The position numbers and the translations under genes were made by a program. Under the pieces are notes generated by a model that was not told where the DNA came from, did no database searches, and was given only the letters and a program-made list of their open reading frames with translations. From assembly GCA_020633055.1 (NCBI GenBank), contig JACKEJ010000016.1:124001-188000 (forward strand): 64,000 nucleotides of DNA, given 5' to 3'. This stretch comes from Sandaracinaceae bacterium (GTDB lineage: Bacteria; Myxococcota_A; Polyangia; Polyangiales; Houyiibacteriaceae). Positions 55,793 through 63,187 of this stretch are shown piece after piece (positions within the stretch are counted from its first letter, which is position 1; each line of letters starts with the position of its first letter).

Positions 55793-55892
55793 GCTGGGTC
55801 TCCGGGGAACAGGGCGACGGGGCGGTTCCACCCCGCGATGCGCGCGACCGACCAACGTCGGGTCACACCGCGGGGGAGTCCACGCGCTGGAC

Positions 55893-56357
55893 TCAGGACG
55901 CGTGGGCGGGGGCGAGGGACCTCAGCCGCTCGATGTCGAGCGTAGCGAAGCTGGGCTGCTGGTCGACCGCGCCCACGGAGAAGAGCTCCAGCTCGACCAC
56001 GTGGCCGTCGGGGTCCATCCCCATCACCGAGCGGGCCACGCCGAAGTCGGCGGCCAGCACGACGCGCGTGTGCGCGGTGAAGAAGTCGAAGGCTTCCACG
56101 AGGTGCGCCGCGTCGCGGACTTCCCATCCGGTGTGGGCCATGCGGAGCTGATTCTGCGGGTACGCCGCGCCCCGGTCGCCGTGCTCGTGCAGCGCGATGT
56201 CCGAGTAGCGCGTCGAACCGGGCAGGCGCAGAAAGGTCAGCTTGTTGTCGACATCCTCCGCGACGACCTCGGCGCCGAGCAGCTGATGATAGAACGCTGC
56301 CGAACGGTTGCGGTCGGCGACGTCGAGGGCGATGTGGTTCAGGGTCACGGGGATCAT
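55893..56357 (-). CDS. VOC-family (glyoxalase/dioxygenase fold) protein
   Basis: 154 residues from ATG 56357, preceded by an excellent Shine-Dalgarno AAGGAGA; an upstream in-frame extension to 56438 is rejected. A vicinal oxygen chelate domain of two beta-alpha-beta-beta-beta units: LNHIALDVADRNRSAAFYHQLLGAE, LTFLRLPGS, then HLVEAFDFFTAHTRVVLAADFG and MDPDGHVVELELFS. Ligand positions look like His (NHIAL) and Glu (VELEL), as in extradiol dioxygenases or glyoxalases. It is first in a two-gene unit with the PhlG-like gene and diverges from the LuxR regulator. Substrate unknown. Confidence 0.85.
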   Translation of the reverse strand: MIPVTLNHIALDVADRNRSAAFYHQLLGAEVVAEDVDNKLTFLRLPGSTRYSDIALHEHGDRGAAYPQNQLRMAHTGWEVRDAAHLVEAFDFFTAHTRVVLAADFGVARSVMGMDPDGHVVELELFSVGAVDQQPSFATLDIERLRSLAPAHAS

Positions 56358-56446
56358 GAGAGGTTCTCCTTGGTGCTGGGGCCGATGCGTCGGGCCCTTC
56401 ACGACGCAACGTGCGGCCACGCGCCGCTCCCTCGCCATCCCAGCGT

Positions 56447-56479
56447 TCTGGGAATCGCGTACCCCCCAGGAGTCTGGGA
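56447..56479. promoter_or_regulatory. Direct repeat TCTGGGA (26-bp spacing) in a divergent promoter
   Basis: TCTGGGAATCGC at 56447 and TCTGGGATTGCC at 56473 lie head-to-tail 26 bp apart, between the VOC and LuxR genes. Two such elements would fit binding of a dimeric LuxR protein across about 2.5 turns. Function inferred from position only. Confidence 0.35.
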
Positions 56480-56515
56480 TTGCCGCATGAGAGCGCCCAT
56501 GGAACCGTGCGACGC

Positions 56516-57604
56516 ATGACGTGGAGCGAATTGCGAGCGGACCGTGTGCTCCGCGACATCCAGGCGCTCTGCACCGAACGCGCGACGCCCCTCGAGCTGC
56601 TCGCGTCCGTGTCGGAGGCCTTCCACGCCGCGGTCCCCAGCGACGCCTCGTGTTACTGCACCTTCGATCCCGCGACGACCATGGTGACCTCGGCGGTCGG
56701 CCGAAACCTCGACGAGAACGGGCGCGCCGCCGCGCGCTTCTTCGAGCTCGAGTACGGGCGCGAGACCCCCGCGCAGTACCAGCGCCTGCTCGCCAGCCGC
56801 GCCGTCTCCGAGGTCGTCGACGTCGCGCAGATGGACGCGACCGAGGGTCACGTCGCGGTCCGTGAGCACCTCACGGAGATGGGCGTCGGCCAGGAGCTAC
56901 GCTTCCTGTGCACGCACCAAGGCGCGGCCTGGGCTGGCGCAGGGCTGATGCGCAGCGCTGGCGCGCGACCGTTCAGCGCCGAGGAGGTGGCCTTCGCGGA
57001 GCGCGTGGCGGCGCTGCTGACGCCGGCCGTGCGCGGGTCGCTCGTCCACGCCTCCGCAACGATCAACGTCGCGGCCGAGGCCGGACCCGCGGTGCTGATC
57101 ATGGCGGGAGACCAGCTCGCCGAGGCCACACCCGCGGCGCTGGCCTGGCTGGAAGCGCTGTCGGGGATCGACCGCGGTCACGGGGAGCTGCCAGCGGTCG
57201 TGCACGCGGTGGCTGCGCGGGCGCTCGCGGGGCACACCGTGGCCCAGCGTGCACGGACGGCCGATGGCTGCTGGGTCGTGCTGCGCGCCGCGCCCTTCCC
57301 CACCGGACGCGCGGTGGTGACCTTCGAGGTCGCGGGGCCAGCGCAGGTGACCTCCCTGCTGGCCGGCGCCCTCGGCCTCACCGAGCGCGAGATCGACGTA
57401 GTCTCCGCGGTGCTCAAGGGTCTCGCCACGAAGGAGATCGCGGCGGAGCTCCACCTCTCCAGCTACACCGTGCAGGACCACCTCAAGTCGGTCTTCGCCA
57501 AGGCGGGCGTCAACAGCCGACGCGAGCTCGTCGCGGAGGTGTTCTTCGGCGTGTACGCGCCACGGCTCGGGGGAGCCGTGGGTGCGGACGGCTTCTTCCG
57601 CTGA
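56516..57604 (+). CDS. LuxR-family transcriptional regulator with N-terminal GAF-like domain
   Basis: 362 residues from ATG 56516. A GAF-like sensory domain occupies about 20-190 (LLASVSEAFHAAVPSDASCYCTFDP, LCTHQGAAWAGAGLMR, PFSAEEVAFAERVAALL). A middle region about 195-285 resembles a PAS-type fold. The C-terminal LuxR HTH is clear: GLTEREIDVVSAVLKGLATKEIAAELHLSSYTVQDHLKSVFAKAGVNSRRELVAEVFFG. It resembles one-component sensors that bind small aromatics. Divergent from VOC/PhlG-like genes across a 158-bp gap with direct repeats, so control of that pair is likely. The inducer is unknown. Confidence 0.88.
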   Translation: MTWSELRADRVLRDIQALCTERATPLELLASVSEAFHAAVPSDASCYCTFDPATTMVTSAVGRNLDENGRAAARFFELEYGRETPAQYQRLLASRAVSEVVDVAQMDATEGHVAVREHLTEMGVGQELRFLCTHQGAAWAGAGLMRSAGARPFSAEEVAFAERVAALLTPAVRGSLVHASATINVAAEAGPAVLIMAGDQLAEATPAALAWLEALSGIDRGHGELPAVVHAVAARALAGHTVAQRARTADGCWVVLRAAPFPTGRAVVTFEVAGPAQVTSLLAGALGLTEREIDVVSAVLKGLATKEIAAELHLSSYTVQDHLKSVFAKAGVNSRRELVAEVFFGVYAPRLGGAVGADGFFR

Positions 57605-57703
57605 GGGGGTGTCTCGCGCCATCCGTGCCTTGGAGGAGCGCCCGACCGAGCAGCAGACTCGGAGAGATCCCAGCGCTTGGCGATGAGACCGTGCCGTCCC
57701 GCG

Positions 57704-58975
57704 CTACACCAGGTTCGACTGCTCCCAGAAGACCACCTCGCCGCCTTCGTTGATCACGAACGTCACCACACCGTCGTGGGACACTGCGATGGCGAGGCTG
57801 CCAGGAGAGTCGTTCACGAAGCGATAGGCCGCGCGATGGCGGGTGCCCACGGCCTCGATGTCTTCGGCCCGTCGGCGCGTGCCTTCGTTGTCGAGCGCGC
57901 ACCACACGCGCGACGGCGTCGGCAGCTCGGCGGAGACCTCGGCGCCGAAGCCCAGGAGGGCGAAGTGCTTGTCCAGCACGACGGCGCCATCCGTGGCGGC
58001 GAGGTTCGCCACCACGCGGCTCCACTCGAACACGGCCTGCTCCAGCTGCTCCAGCTCCATGCTCGACGCGGTCACGAAGTCCGCCCACCCGATGGAAGGC
58101 GCCTCGCTCGCGTCCGCGAGCGCCTCCAGCAGCTGCAACAGCAGGGTGCGATAGCGTCGCGTGGGCTCGTCCTGACCGAAGCGGTACTTCAGACGCAACG
58201 CCCCATGGGTTCCGCCGCGCCCCTGCGCATCGTCGTGGATCAGCAGCAGCCCGCCGTGGCCCGCGCTGCGCACCAGCTGGATGACGCGACGGAGCATGTG
58301 CTGCGAGATGCGACCCACGAGCGAGTGCTCGACCGCCGTCGGGATGCCCTTGGGGGCCTGCTTCAAGCTGTGGTGCGTGCGAATCTCCTCGCGCTCGGCG
58401 CCGAAGCGTGCGGGCAGCCAGGCGGACCGGAAGACGTCGATGGTCGCGTCGACCAGCTCGCCGTGCTCGAGCGCGCCGATGAGGACGCCCCCCCTTCGCA
58501 CTGCGATCTGACCGGGTGCGTTGACGTGCACGATGGGCGCGAGCGTCCAGTTCGAGCCAGCTCCGCGCCCGCCCCAAGCCGGCGCGAGCCAGGCCGGCCC
58601 CGAGTGGGCGATGCCCCAGATGCGCAGCTGGCCCTCCTCGCGATGGACGCCGATGAGCGACGTCTCGAACGGCGTGGCAGGCGCGAGCCGGCGCAGCTCG
58701 CCCGTGGACAGCGCGCGGCTCTGGTCGAAGCGCAGTCGCAGCACGCCGCCATTGGGGCCGCCGCTCTCGGGCAGCGCGTCCGGTCCGCTCAGCAGCAGGC
58801 GGAAGCGCGTGGGCCGCGCCTCCTCCGCCATCATCGACGCGTAGAACGCGGTGGAGAGCACCTCCGACAAGAGCTCGGCCGAGAGCTGGCACGGGCTGTC
58901 CTCGGGCCAGCGCGCGAGGACCCAGCGGGTGAGGTCTGGCGGATAGGCACGCGTGGGGGTTTCGGCGCTGCTCAT
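57704..58975 (-). CDS. DisA_N-like (DAC-type) nucleotide-cyclase/sensor-domain protein
   Basis: 423 residues from ATG 58975. The C-terminal third carries diadenylate-cyclase-like motifs: DGAVVLDKHFALLGFGAEV (DGA at 329-331) and GTRHRAAYRF (RHR at 379-381), then AVSHDGVVTFVINEGGEV, the strands that close the DAC fold. DAC enzymes make c-di-AMP; the DGA and RHR motifs contribute Mg-ATP binding and both are present. The N-terminal 300 residues are unlike DisA or CdaA and may be a regulatory domain of the type called DACNV in large nucleotide-signalling surveys. No membrane segment. Either a c-di-AMP synthase or a nucleotide sensor related to DAC is possible. No effector gene is adjacent. Confidence 0.75.
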   Translation of the reverse strand: MSSAETPTRAYPPDLTRWVLARWPEDSPCQLSAELLSEVLSTAFYASMMAEEARPTRFRLLLSGPDALPESGGPNGGVLRLRFDQSRALSTGELRRLAPATPFETSLIGVHREEGQLRIWGIAHSGPAWLAPAWGGRGAGSNWTLAPIVHVNAPGQIAVRRGGVLIGALEHGELVDATIDVFRSAWLPARFGAEREEIRTHHSLKQAPKGIPTAVEHSLVGRISQHMLRRVIQLVRSAGHGGLLLIHDDAQGRGGTHGALRLKYRFGQDEPTRRYRTLLLQLLEALADASEAPSIGWADFVTASSMELEQLEQAVFEWSRVVANLAATDGAVVLDKHFALLGFGAEVSAELPTPSRVWCALDNEGTRRRAEDIEAVGTRHRAAYRFVNDSPGSLAIAVSHDGVVTFVINEGGEVVFWEQSNLV

Positions 58976-59241
58976 CGACCCGAGGATAGGTCGGTGTTGC
59001 GACTGAAGCCCACGCAGATCGGTGACGCGCGACCGAACCCGTGGGGACCTCCGGAATTTGTGTCCGTTCGGCGTCTACTCGGCGCCTCGCCGAGACCAGG
59101 AGACCCTCGCTCTGGTACTTTCCTCCTCACGGAGTGCGCCATGATGACGCTGAGCGCGCGCCAGGCCCGACGTCGACGCGGACCGACAGCAGCCGCGCCA
59201 GGATGCAGCGCCCTGCGGGGCGCTTGTGACGTCGGGCGCGT

Positions 59242-59766
59242 CTACCGCGCCGACGCTGGGAGGGCCGGATGATGGGGGGGCGCAGGTGGCGCTTCGCTCA
59301 GGCACGCATGCAGCACCCGGAGGAGACGCGCCTCCTCGGCGCCAGTGGACTCGACGGGCTCGAAGTTGGGATAGCGCCCTGGCGACCCATGCGGACACGC
59401 GCAGCTCATGCCGTTCTGTACTTGCTGCGCGACGTGGCGCACCGCAACTCGGGTCCCGTCCGTGGTGTCCGACACGACCTCCACCAGCAGCACGAACGAC
59501 GTGGACAACGTGCCGGCGTCGCTCACGTGGGAAAGCGACGGGACGCCGTGCATGCTACGGACCTGGCCACGCGGCGTGTACGCGCTCGCCTCCTCGTATC
59601 GGGCGTCCTGCCGAACGCAGTCGAGCGCTCGCCAGACCTCCTCGGCCGGCGCGCGGAACGTCCACGTCGTGGGGTTGGGTCCTGGGTTGGGTAACGTGTC
59701 GAAGCTGTCCCCGTGGCACGCGCTGACCGTGAAGGCGGCCGCCAGCGTCAGCAGCAGGGTCTCCAT
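59242..59766 (-). CDS. Small lipoprotein, unknown function
   Basis: 174 residues from ATG 59766, with GAGG about eight bases upstream. The N-terminus METLLLTLAAAFTVSAC has a VSAC lipobox (Cys17). The mature domain includes TTWTFRAPAEEVWRALDCVRQD and LSTSFVLLVEVVSDTTDGTRVAVRHVAQQVQ, and the C-terminal part has CACPHG and Glu/Pro-rich sequence. EEVWRALDCV followed by alternating strands recalls SRPBCC-like or DUF-type lipoproteins, but I cannot name a family. Likely periplasmic. Confidence 0.65.
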   Translation of the reverse strand: METLLLTLAAAFTVSACHGDSFDTLPNPGPNPTTWTFRAPAEEVWRALDCVRQDARYEEASAYTPRGQVRSMHGVPSLSHVSDAGTLSTSFVLLVEVVSDTTDGTRVAVRHVAQQVQNGMSCACPHGSPGRYPNFEPVESTGAEEARLLRVLHACLSEAPPAPPHHPALPASAR

Positions 59767-60119
59767 GGAACGGAACCTCGCGGGCTCATGCAGCGACTCG
59801 CGCACCGCGCCCATCGTAGCGCAGTGGCAGCCGTTCCGTGACGTGCCACATGGGGTATGCCACCGTTTGGGGTGGCCCGCGGTAGGGGGTCCGAGGCCGC
59901 TGGCTTCGACCCCGCGGCCCAACAGCACAGAACGCGAGAAATGCACCCTGGAGACTCCTGTGCCGCAACGCAGCGCCGGGCATGGGTGGTCAGACCGGTC
60001 TCGTAGACACGGAAGGCCCGCTGTACACGACCAGCTGGAGTCGACCTCGTGTAGATTTTCCCGCCCGCGGCTCCCGGACGTTGACGAAGTCCGCGAAGAC
60101 GTAAGAGGGTGCGGGGCTG
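59767..60119. other. 353-bp non-coding gap
   Basis: Divergent intergenic DNA between the lipoprotein and the next plus-strand gene. It holds no plausible reading frame, RNA gene or strong hairpin that I can see. It is slightly less GC-rich than its surroundings (short AT stretch GTAGATTTTC near 60050), compatible with divergent promoters. Confidence 0.5.
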
Positions 60120-60563
60120 ATGACACGAACGCGGAATCACGGCGGGGGACGCGCAGGCCACGACTTCACGCTGCCCTTCCTCACCGAGCTGCGTTTTCCA
60201 CCCGGGACCGGGGACCCTGGAGGTCACCTCGCGCGCGCGGTCGCCGCGAGGAACGAGGGGCGCTACAGCGACGCGATCGCCGCCTGCCGCACCGCGGTCG
60301 AGCGTATGGACGGCGCGCCGAAGGAGGGCTCGGGCGAGCTCGAGCGCATCGTGAAGGCGAAGCGCATCGACCTCACGGAGCGCGAACGCTTCGTGATGCT
60401 TCGTTCAGCCACGCACATCTTCGCGAGCCCCGCGCACCACGGGGCGACGCACCATGAACGCGAGGACGCAGACCTCGCCATTTCGATGACGGCGGCGCTC
60501 CTGCGCCTCGCGCCGCGGTGGGGCACCCAAGACACCGAGCCCAACACCGAAGAGGCGTCGTGA
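60120..60563 (+). CDS. Small helical protein coupled to a YhcG-like gene
   Basis: 147 residues from ATG 60120 (MTRTRNHGGGRAGHDFTLPF). It is helical and charged: LARAVAARNEGRYSDAIAACRTAVERM, then ERFVMLRSATHIFASPAHHG, then ISMTAALLRLAPRW. It resembles the C-terminal helical parts of uncharacterised HEPN-like or abortive-infection proteins, but no conserved catalytic motif (R-x4-6-H) is convincingly present. Its stop overlaps the start of the DUF1016-type gene in GTGA, so the pair is one transcript. It may itself be the 3' part of a longer ancestral gene. Confidence 0.55.
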   Translation: MTRTRNHGGGRAGHDFTLPFLTELRFPPGTGDPGGHLARAVAARNEGRYSDAIAACRTAVERMDGAPKEGSGELERIVKAKRIDLTERERFVMLRSATHIFASPAHHGATHHEREDADLAISMTAALLRLAPRWGTQDTEPNTEEAS

Positions 60564-61069
60564 CCGGCTCGCGCGGCAAGAGGGCGGCGTCAAAGAAGCC
60601 GACAAATGTGCAAGCCCCCCTTGCACAAGGCTCCCGTGCCACCTTGGAGGTTGCGCCAGAGGGCTACGCCGAGTGGATCCGCGGGGTGAAGGCCGGTGTC
60701 CACGAAGCACGCCAGCGGGCCGCGCGCGCCGTCAACAACGAGCTGGTGGGGCTCTACTGGCGCATCGGTCGCGACATTCGCGCTCGGCAGGATGCGCAGG
60801 GGTGGGGCGCGAAGATCGTCGACCGCATCGCGGCCGACCTGAAGACGGAGTTTCCGGACGCCGAGGGCTTCTCGCCCCGCAACCTCAAGTACATGCGCGC
60901 CTTCGCCGTGGCCTGGCCGGACGAGGACTTTGTGCAAGGGGTGCTTGCACAATTGCCCTGGTACACGCACCTCGCGCTGCTGGAGAAGCTCGAGACGGTC
61001 GAGGAACGCCGCTGGTACGCCCAGAAGGCGATCGAGCACGGCTGGTCACGCAAAGGCGGAGGCACCTGA
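60560..61069 (+). pseudogene. Truncated YhcG/DUF1016-family nuclease gene
   Basis: 169 residues from GTG 60560. The conserved N-terminal region of the YhcG family is clear: EWIRGVKAGVHEARQRAARAVNNELVGLYWRIGRDI, RNLKYMRAFAVAWP, LPWYTHLALLEKL and WYAQKAIEHGWSR. Complete family members (about 340 residues) continue into a PD-(D/E)XK nuclease domain; here the frame runs into GKGGGT and stops, and the DNA downstream to 61200 carries no recognisable continuation in any frame. The catalytic half is therefore missing. YhcG proteins are found near restriction-modification and defence genes. Probably a decayed accessory gene; retention of the helical half as a DNA- or partner-binding protein cannot be excluded. 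Confidence 0.75.
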
Positions 61070-61219
61070 CGGGGGACTTCTGGCCAGAGGTTCTCCGAGC
61101 GCGTCGAGTCAGCACGGCTCCGAGGACGCACGCCACCGGCCAAGGTCGCCTCGGCGTTTCACAACGCGTCCGTCGTGGGGCTCGCCGTGTTTCAGCGCAT
61201 GGGACATTCTGACGACGTG

Positions 61220-61786
61220 ATGAACCCAGAACGCCCAGAACCGCTGCGCGACGTGACCATCCGCCATGCGCCCCGCGAGCCCGTGGGGCCACTGGTGGAG
61301 ACGCTGCTCGCCATCGACGACGACGCTTCCGCGCTGTACGCGAGCGGCGGCTTTGCGATCGAGCTCGCGTACGAGCACCCGTTCGTGCAGGCGGAGCTCG
61401 CGCGCTGGGCAGCATGCACGCGGGAGGGCCGCGTGCTGCTCGCCGAGGTGGACGGCCAGGCCGTGGGGTTCGCAGCCTACGCGCGTGTGGACGGGCTGGC
61501 CTACCTGGACCAGCTGGCCGTGCGCTGCGCCTTCATGCGGCGCGGGATCGGACGAGCGCTGGTGGACGCCGTGGTCACAGCCGTGCAGGCAGACGGGGCG
61601 AGCGCCCTGTGGCTGACCACCTACGCGCACCTGCCGTGGAACGGGCCGTACTACGGGACGCTCGGCTTCGTGCGCGTGGAGGAGACGGCGTGTGGGCCCG
61701 AGCTGCGCGCGCTCTTGGAAGAGCAACGCGCGGCCCTGCCCGCGCCCGATCAGCGCGTCGCGATGGTGCGCGCGATCTCTGGCTGA
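61220..61786 (+). CDS. GNAT-family N-acetyltransferase
   Basis: 188 residues from ATG 61220 (MNPERPEPLRDVTIRHAPRE); an ATG at 61199 is an alternative. The acetyl-CoA-binding motif A is intact: LDQLAVRCAFMRRGIGRALVDAVV (R-R-G-I-G-R-A). Motif B-like LTTYAHLPWNGPYYGTLGFVRVEE follows, with Tyr in YYGTLGF, the usual proton donor position. N-terminal strands (VLLAEVDGQAVGFAAYARV) complete the fold. It should acetylate a small amine or protein N-terminus. Context gives no substrate. It lies convergent with the FMN reductase. Confidence 0.92.
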   Translation: MNPERPEPLRDVTIRHAPREPVGPLVETLLAIDDDASALYASGGFAIELAYEHPFVQAELARWAACTREGRVLLAEVDGQAVGFAAYARVDGLAYLDQLAVRCAFMRRGIGRALVDAVVTAVQADGASALWLTTYAHLPWNGPYYGTLGFVRVEETACGPELRALLEEQRAALPAPDQRVAMVRAISG

Positions 61787-61799
61787 GCGGATCGCGCGC

Positions 61800-62372
61800 T
61801 CAGAGGGACGCAGCGAAGGCCTGTACCAGCGCCGTCACGCGTTCGCGCGCGGCCGGATCGGCCAGCCCGCCGTCTTCGCCGCGCTTGCTGAACGGCCCGG
61901 CGAGCGCGACCTCGGGGTACACGAACACCTGCGCCATCATCCCGCCGAGAACGGTCTTGAGCGCTCCCTGCGCGCGCACGGCACCCGCCGGACTGGGCGA
62001 CGCAGACATCACGGCCACCGGGCGCCCCGCGAAGACGCTCTTGTAGGCCGGGCGGGACAGCCAATCGAGCGCGTTCTTGAGCGGGCCGGGCACGCCATAG
62101 TTGTACTCGGGCGTGACGACGAGGACGCCGGCCGAGTCCCGCACCAGGCGGAAGGCCGCACGCACGGGCTCGGGCAGGTCCGCCCCTTCTGGATCGCCCG
62201 GGGCCATCAGGTGCAGGCGCGGGTCGTAGAGGGGGAAGCCGCTGAAGTCCACGTCCACAGCGCGCAGGTGCGCGGGCAAGGCCGCCTTGGCGCTGTGGGC
62301 GGTGGCGGCGCTGACCCCATCGGGGCGCAGGCTGCCGGTGAAGACGGCGATGGTGCGGGGGTCGGTGCTCAT
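61800..62372 (-). CDS. NADPH-dependent FMN reductase (flavodoxin fold)
   Basis: 190 residues from ATG 62372, overlapping the pirin stop in ATGA. The flavodoxin-like fold shows FTGSLRPDGVSAATAHSAKA (FMN phosphate loop GSLRxxS), DFSGFPLYDP, and TPEYNYGVPGPLKNALDWLSR, the signature of the NADPH-dependent FMN/azo/chromate reductase family. It should reduce FMN or quinones and may relieve electrophilic or redox stress. Second gene of a unit with pirin, divergent from a LysR regulator, a common arrangement in bacterial redox-response loci. Confidence 0.93.
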   Translation of the reverse strand: MSTDPRTIAVFTGSLRPDGVSAATAHSAKAALPAHLRAVDVDFSGFPLYDPRLHLMAPGDPEGADLPEPVRAAFRLVRDSAGVLVVTPEYNYGVPGPLKNALDWLSRPAYKSVFAGRPVAVMSASPSPAGAVRAQGALKTVLGGMMAQVFVYPEVALAGPFSKRGEDGGLADPAARERVTALVQAFAASL

Positions 62373-63109
62373 GACTGGGTCTCTCTCACGGGGGGTAGCT
62401 CCATCCACAGCGCCTCGGCGCCGGGCTCGCCGACGAGGCGAAAGGTGCGGTCGTCGTCGACGGTGGTGAGGGGCACGCCGTCTCCTTCGCGCAGCGCCGC
62501 ACCCTCGAGCGAGAGCGCACCGCGCACCATCTGCACCCACGCGGCGCGCCCTGCCGGGAGCACGTGCGCCGCCTCACCCGCGGCGTCGAAGCGCACGCGA
62601 AAGATGCGCACGTCTTGGCCGATGGCGACGGTGCCGCCCTCGCCGTCGGGGGTGACCATCAGGTCGATGGGCCGCGCCGGATCGTACGGGAAGGCCTGCT
62701 GCGCATAGCCCGGGTCCGTGCCGCGCGCGCCCGGCAAGAACCAGATCTGCAGGAAGCGCACCGGCTCGTCCTGGCTCGCGTTCATCTCGCTGTGGGCGAT
62801 GCCGCGCCCCGCGCTCATGCGCTGGACCTCGCCCGGGCGAATGACCGAGCCGGTGCCCAGCGTGTCCCGGTGCGCGAGCGCGCCCTCCACGACATAGCTG
62901 ACGATCTCCATGTCCCGATGGGGGTGCCGCGGGAAGCCCTCGGCAGGGTCGACGCGGTCGTCGTTGAGGACGCGCAGCACGCCGAAGCCCATGTGCGCCG
63001 GGTCGTAGTAGTTGGCGAACGAGAAGGTGTGGGCGCTGCGGAGCCAGCCGTGGTTCGCGAGGCCGCGCTCGCTCGCTCGTCGGATGGTGGTGGGGGTCAG
63101 GGTGGTCAT
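62369..63109 (-). CDS. Pirin-family bicupin (YhaK-like quercetinase type)
   Basis: 246 residues from ATG 63109, preceded by AAGGAG. Cupin motifs: NDDRVDPAEGFPRHPHRDMEIVSYVVEGALAH (HPHRDME, metal-binding His residues) and GEVQRMSAGRGIAHSEMNAS (AGxGxxHSE), the second His/Glu set. The C-terminal cupin is more diverged. Pirins bind Fe or Ni, may oxidise quercetin, and act in redox sensing. It opens a two-gene operon with the FMN reductase and is divergent from lysR. Confidence 0.95.
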   Translation of the reverse strand: MTTLTPTTIRRASERGLANHGWLRSAHTFSFANYYDPAHMGFGVLRVLNDDRVDPAEGFPRHPHRDMEIVSYVVEGALAHRDTLGTGSVIRPGEVQRMSAGRGIAHSEMNASQDEPVRFLQIWFLPGARGTDPGYAQQAFPYDPARPIDLMVTPDGEGGTVAIGQDVRIFRVRFDAAGEAAHVLPAGRAAWVQMVRGALSLEGAALREGDGVPLTTVDDDRTFRLVGEPGAEALWMELPPVRETQS

Positions 63110-63141
63110 GGTGTGTCTCCTTCGACGCCCTCACCATGCCG

Positions 63142-63157
63142 CTTGCAACGTTGCAAG
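63142..63157. promoter_or_regulatory. Perfect 16-bp palindrome CTTGCAACGTTGCAAG
   Basis: The sequence is its own reverse complement and sits between divergent pirin and lysR genes, 32 bp from the pirin ATG and 30 bp from the lysR ATG. It matches the interrupted-dyad style of LysR binding sites (T-N11-A). A second inverted repeat GCTTGC-N6-GCAAGC at 63182-63199 overlaps the lysR start. The shared half-site TTGCA/GCAAG suggests two LysR binding boxes. Confidence 0.65.
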
Positions 63158-63187
63158 TCCATGCGCACGAACGCACACTTCGCTTGC

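Noticed and set aside
59151..59272. Small plus-strand frame (about 40 codons) with a GGAG sequence before ATG
   Set aside because: Arg/Ala-rich composition, no motif, and it runs into the 3' end of the convergent lipoprotein gene. Not convincing without conservation data.
59880..59925. tRNA-like T-loop resemblance (GGCTTCGACCCC)
   Set aside because: No consistent cloverleaf, acceptor stem or anticodon arm could be formed.
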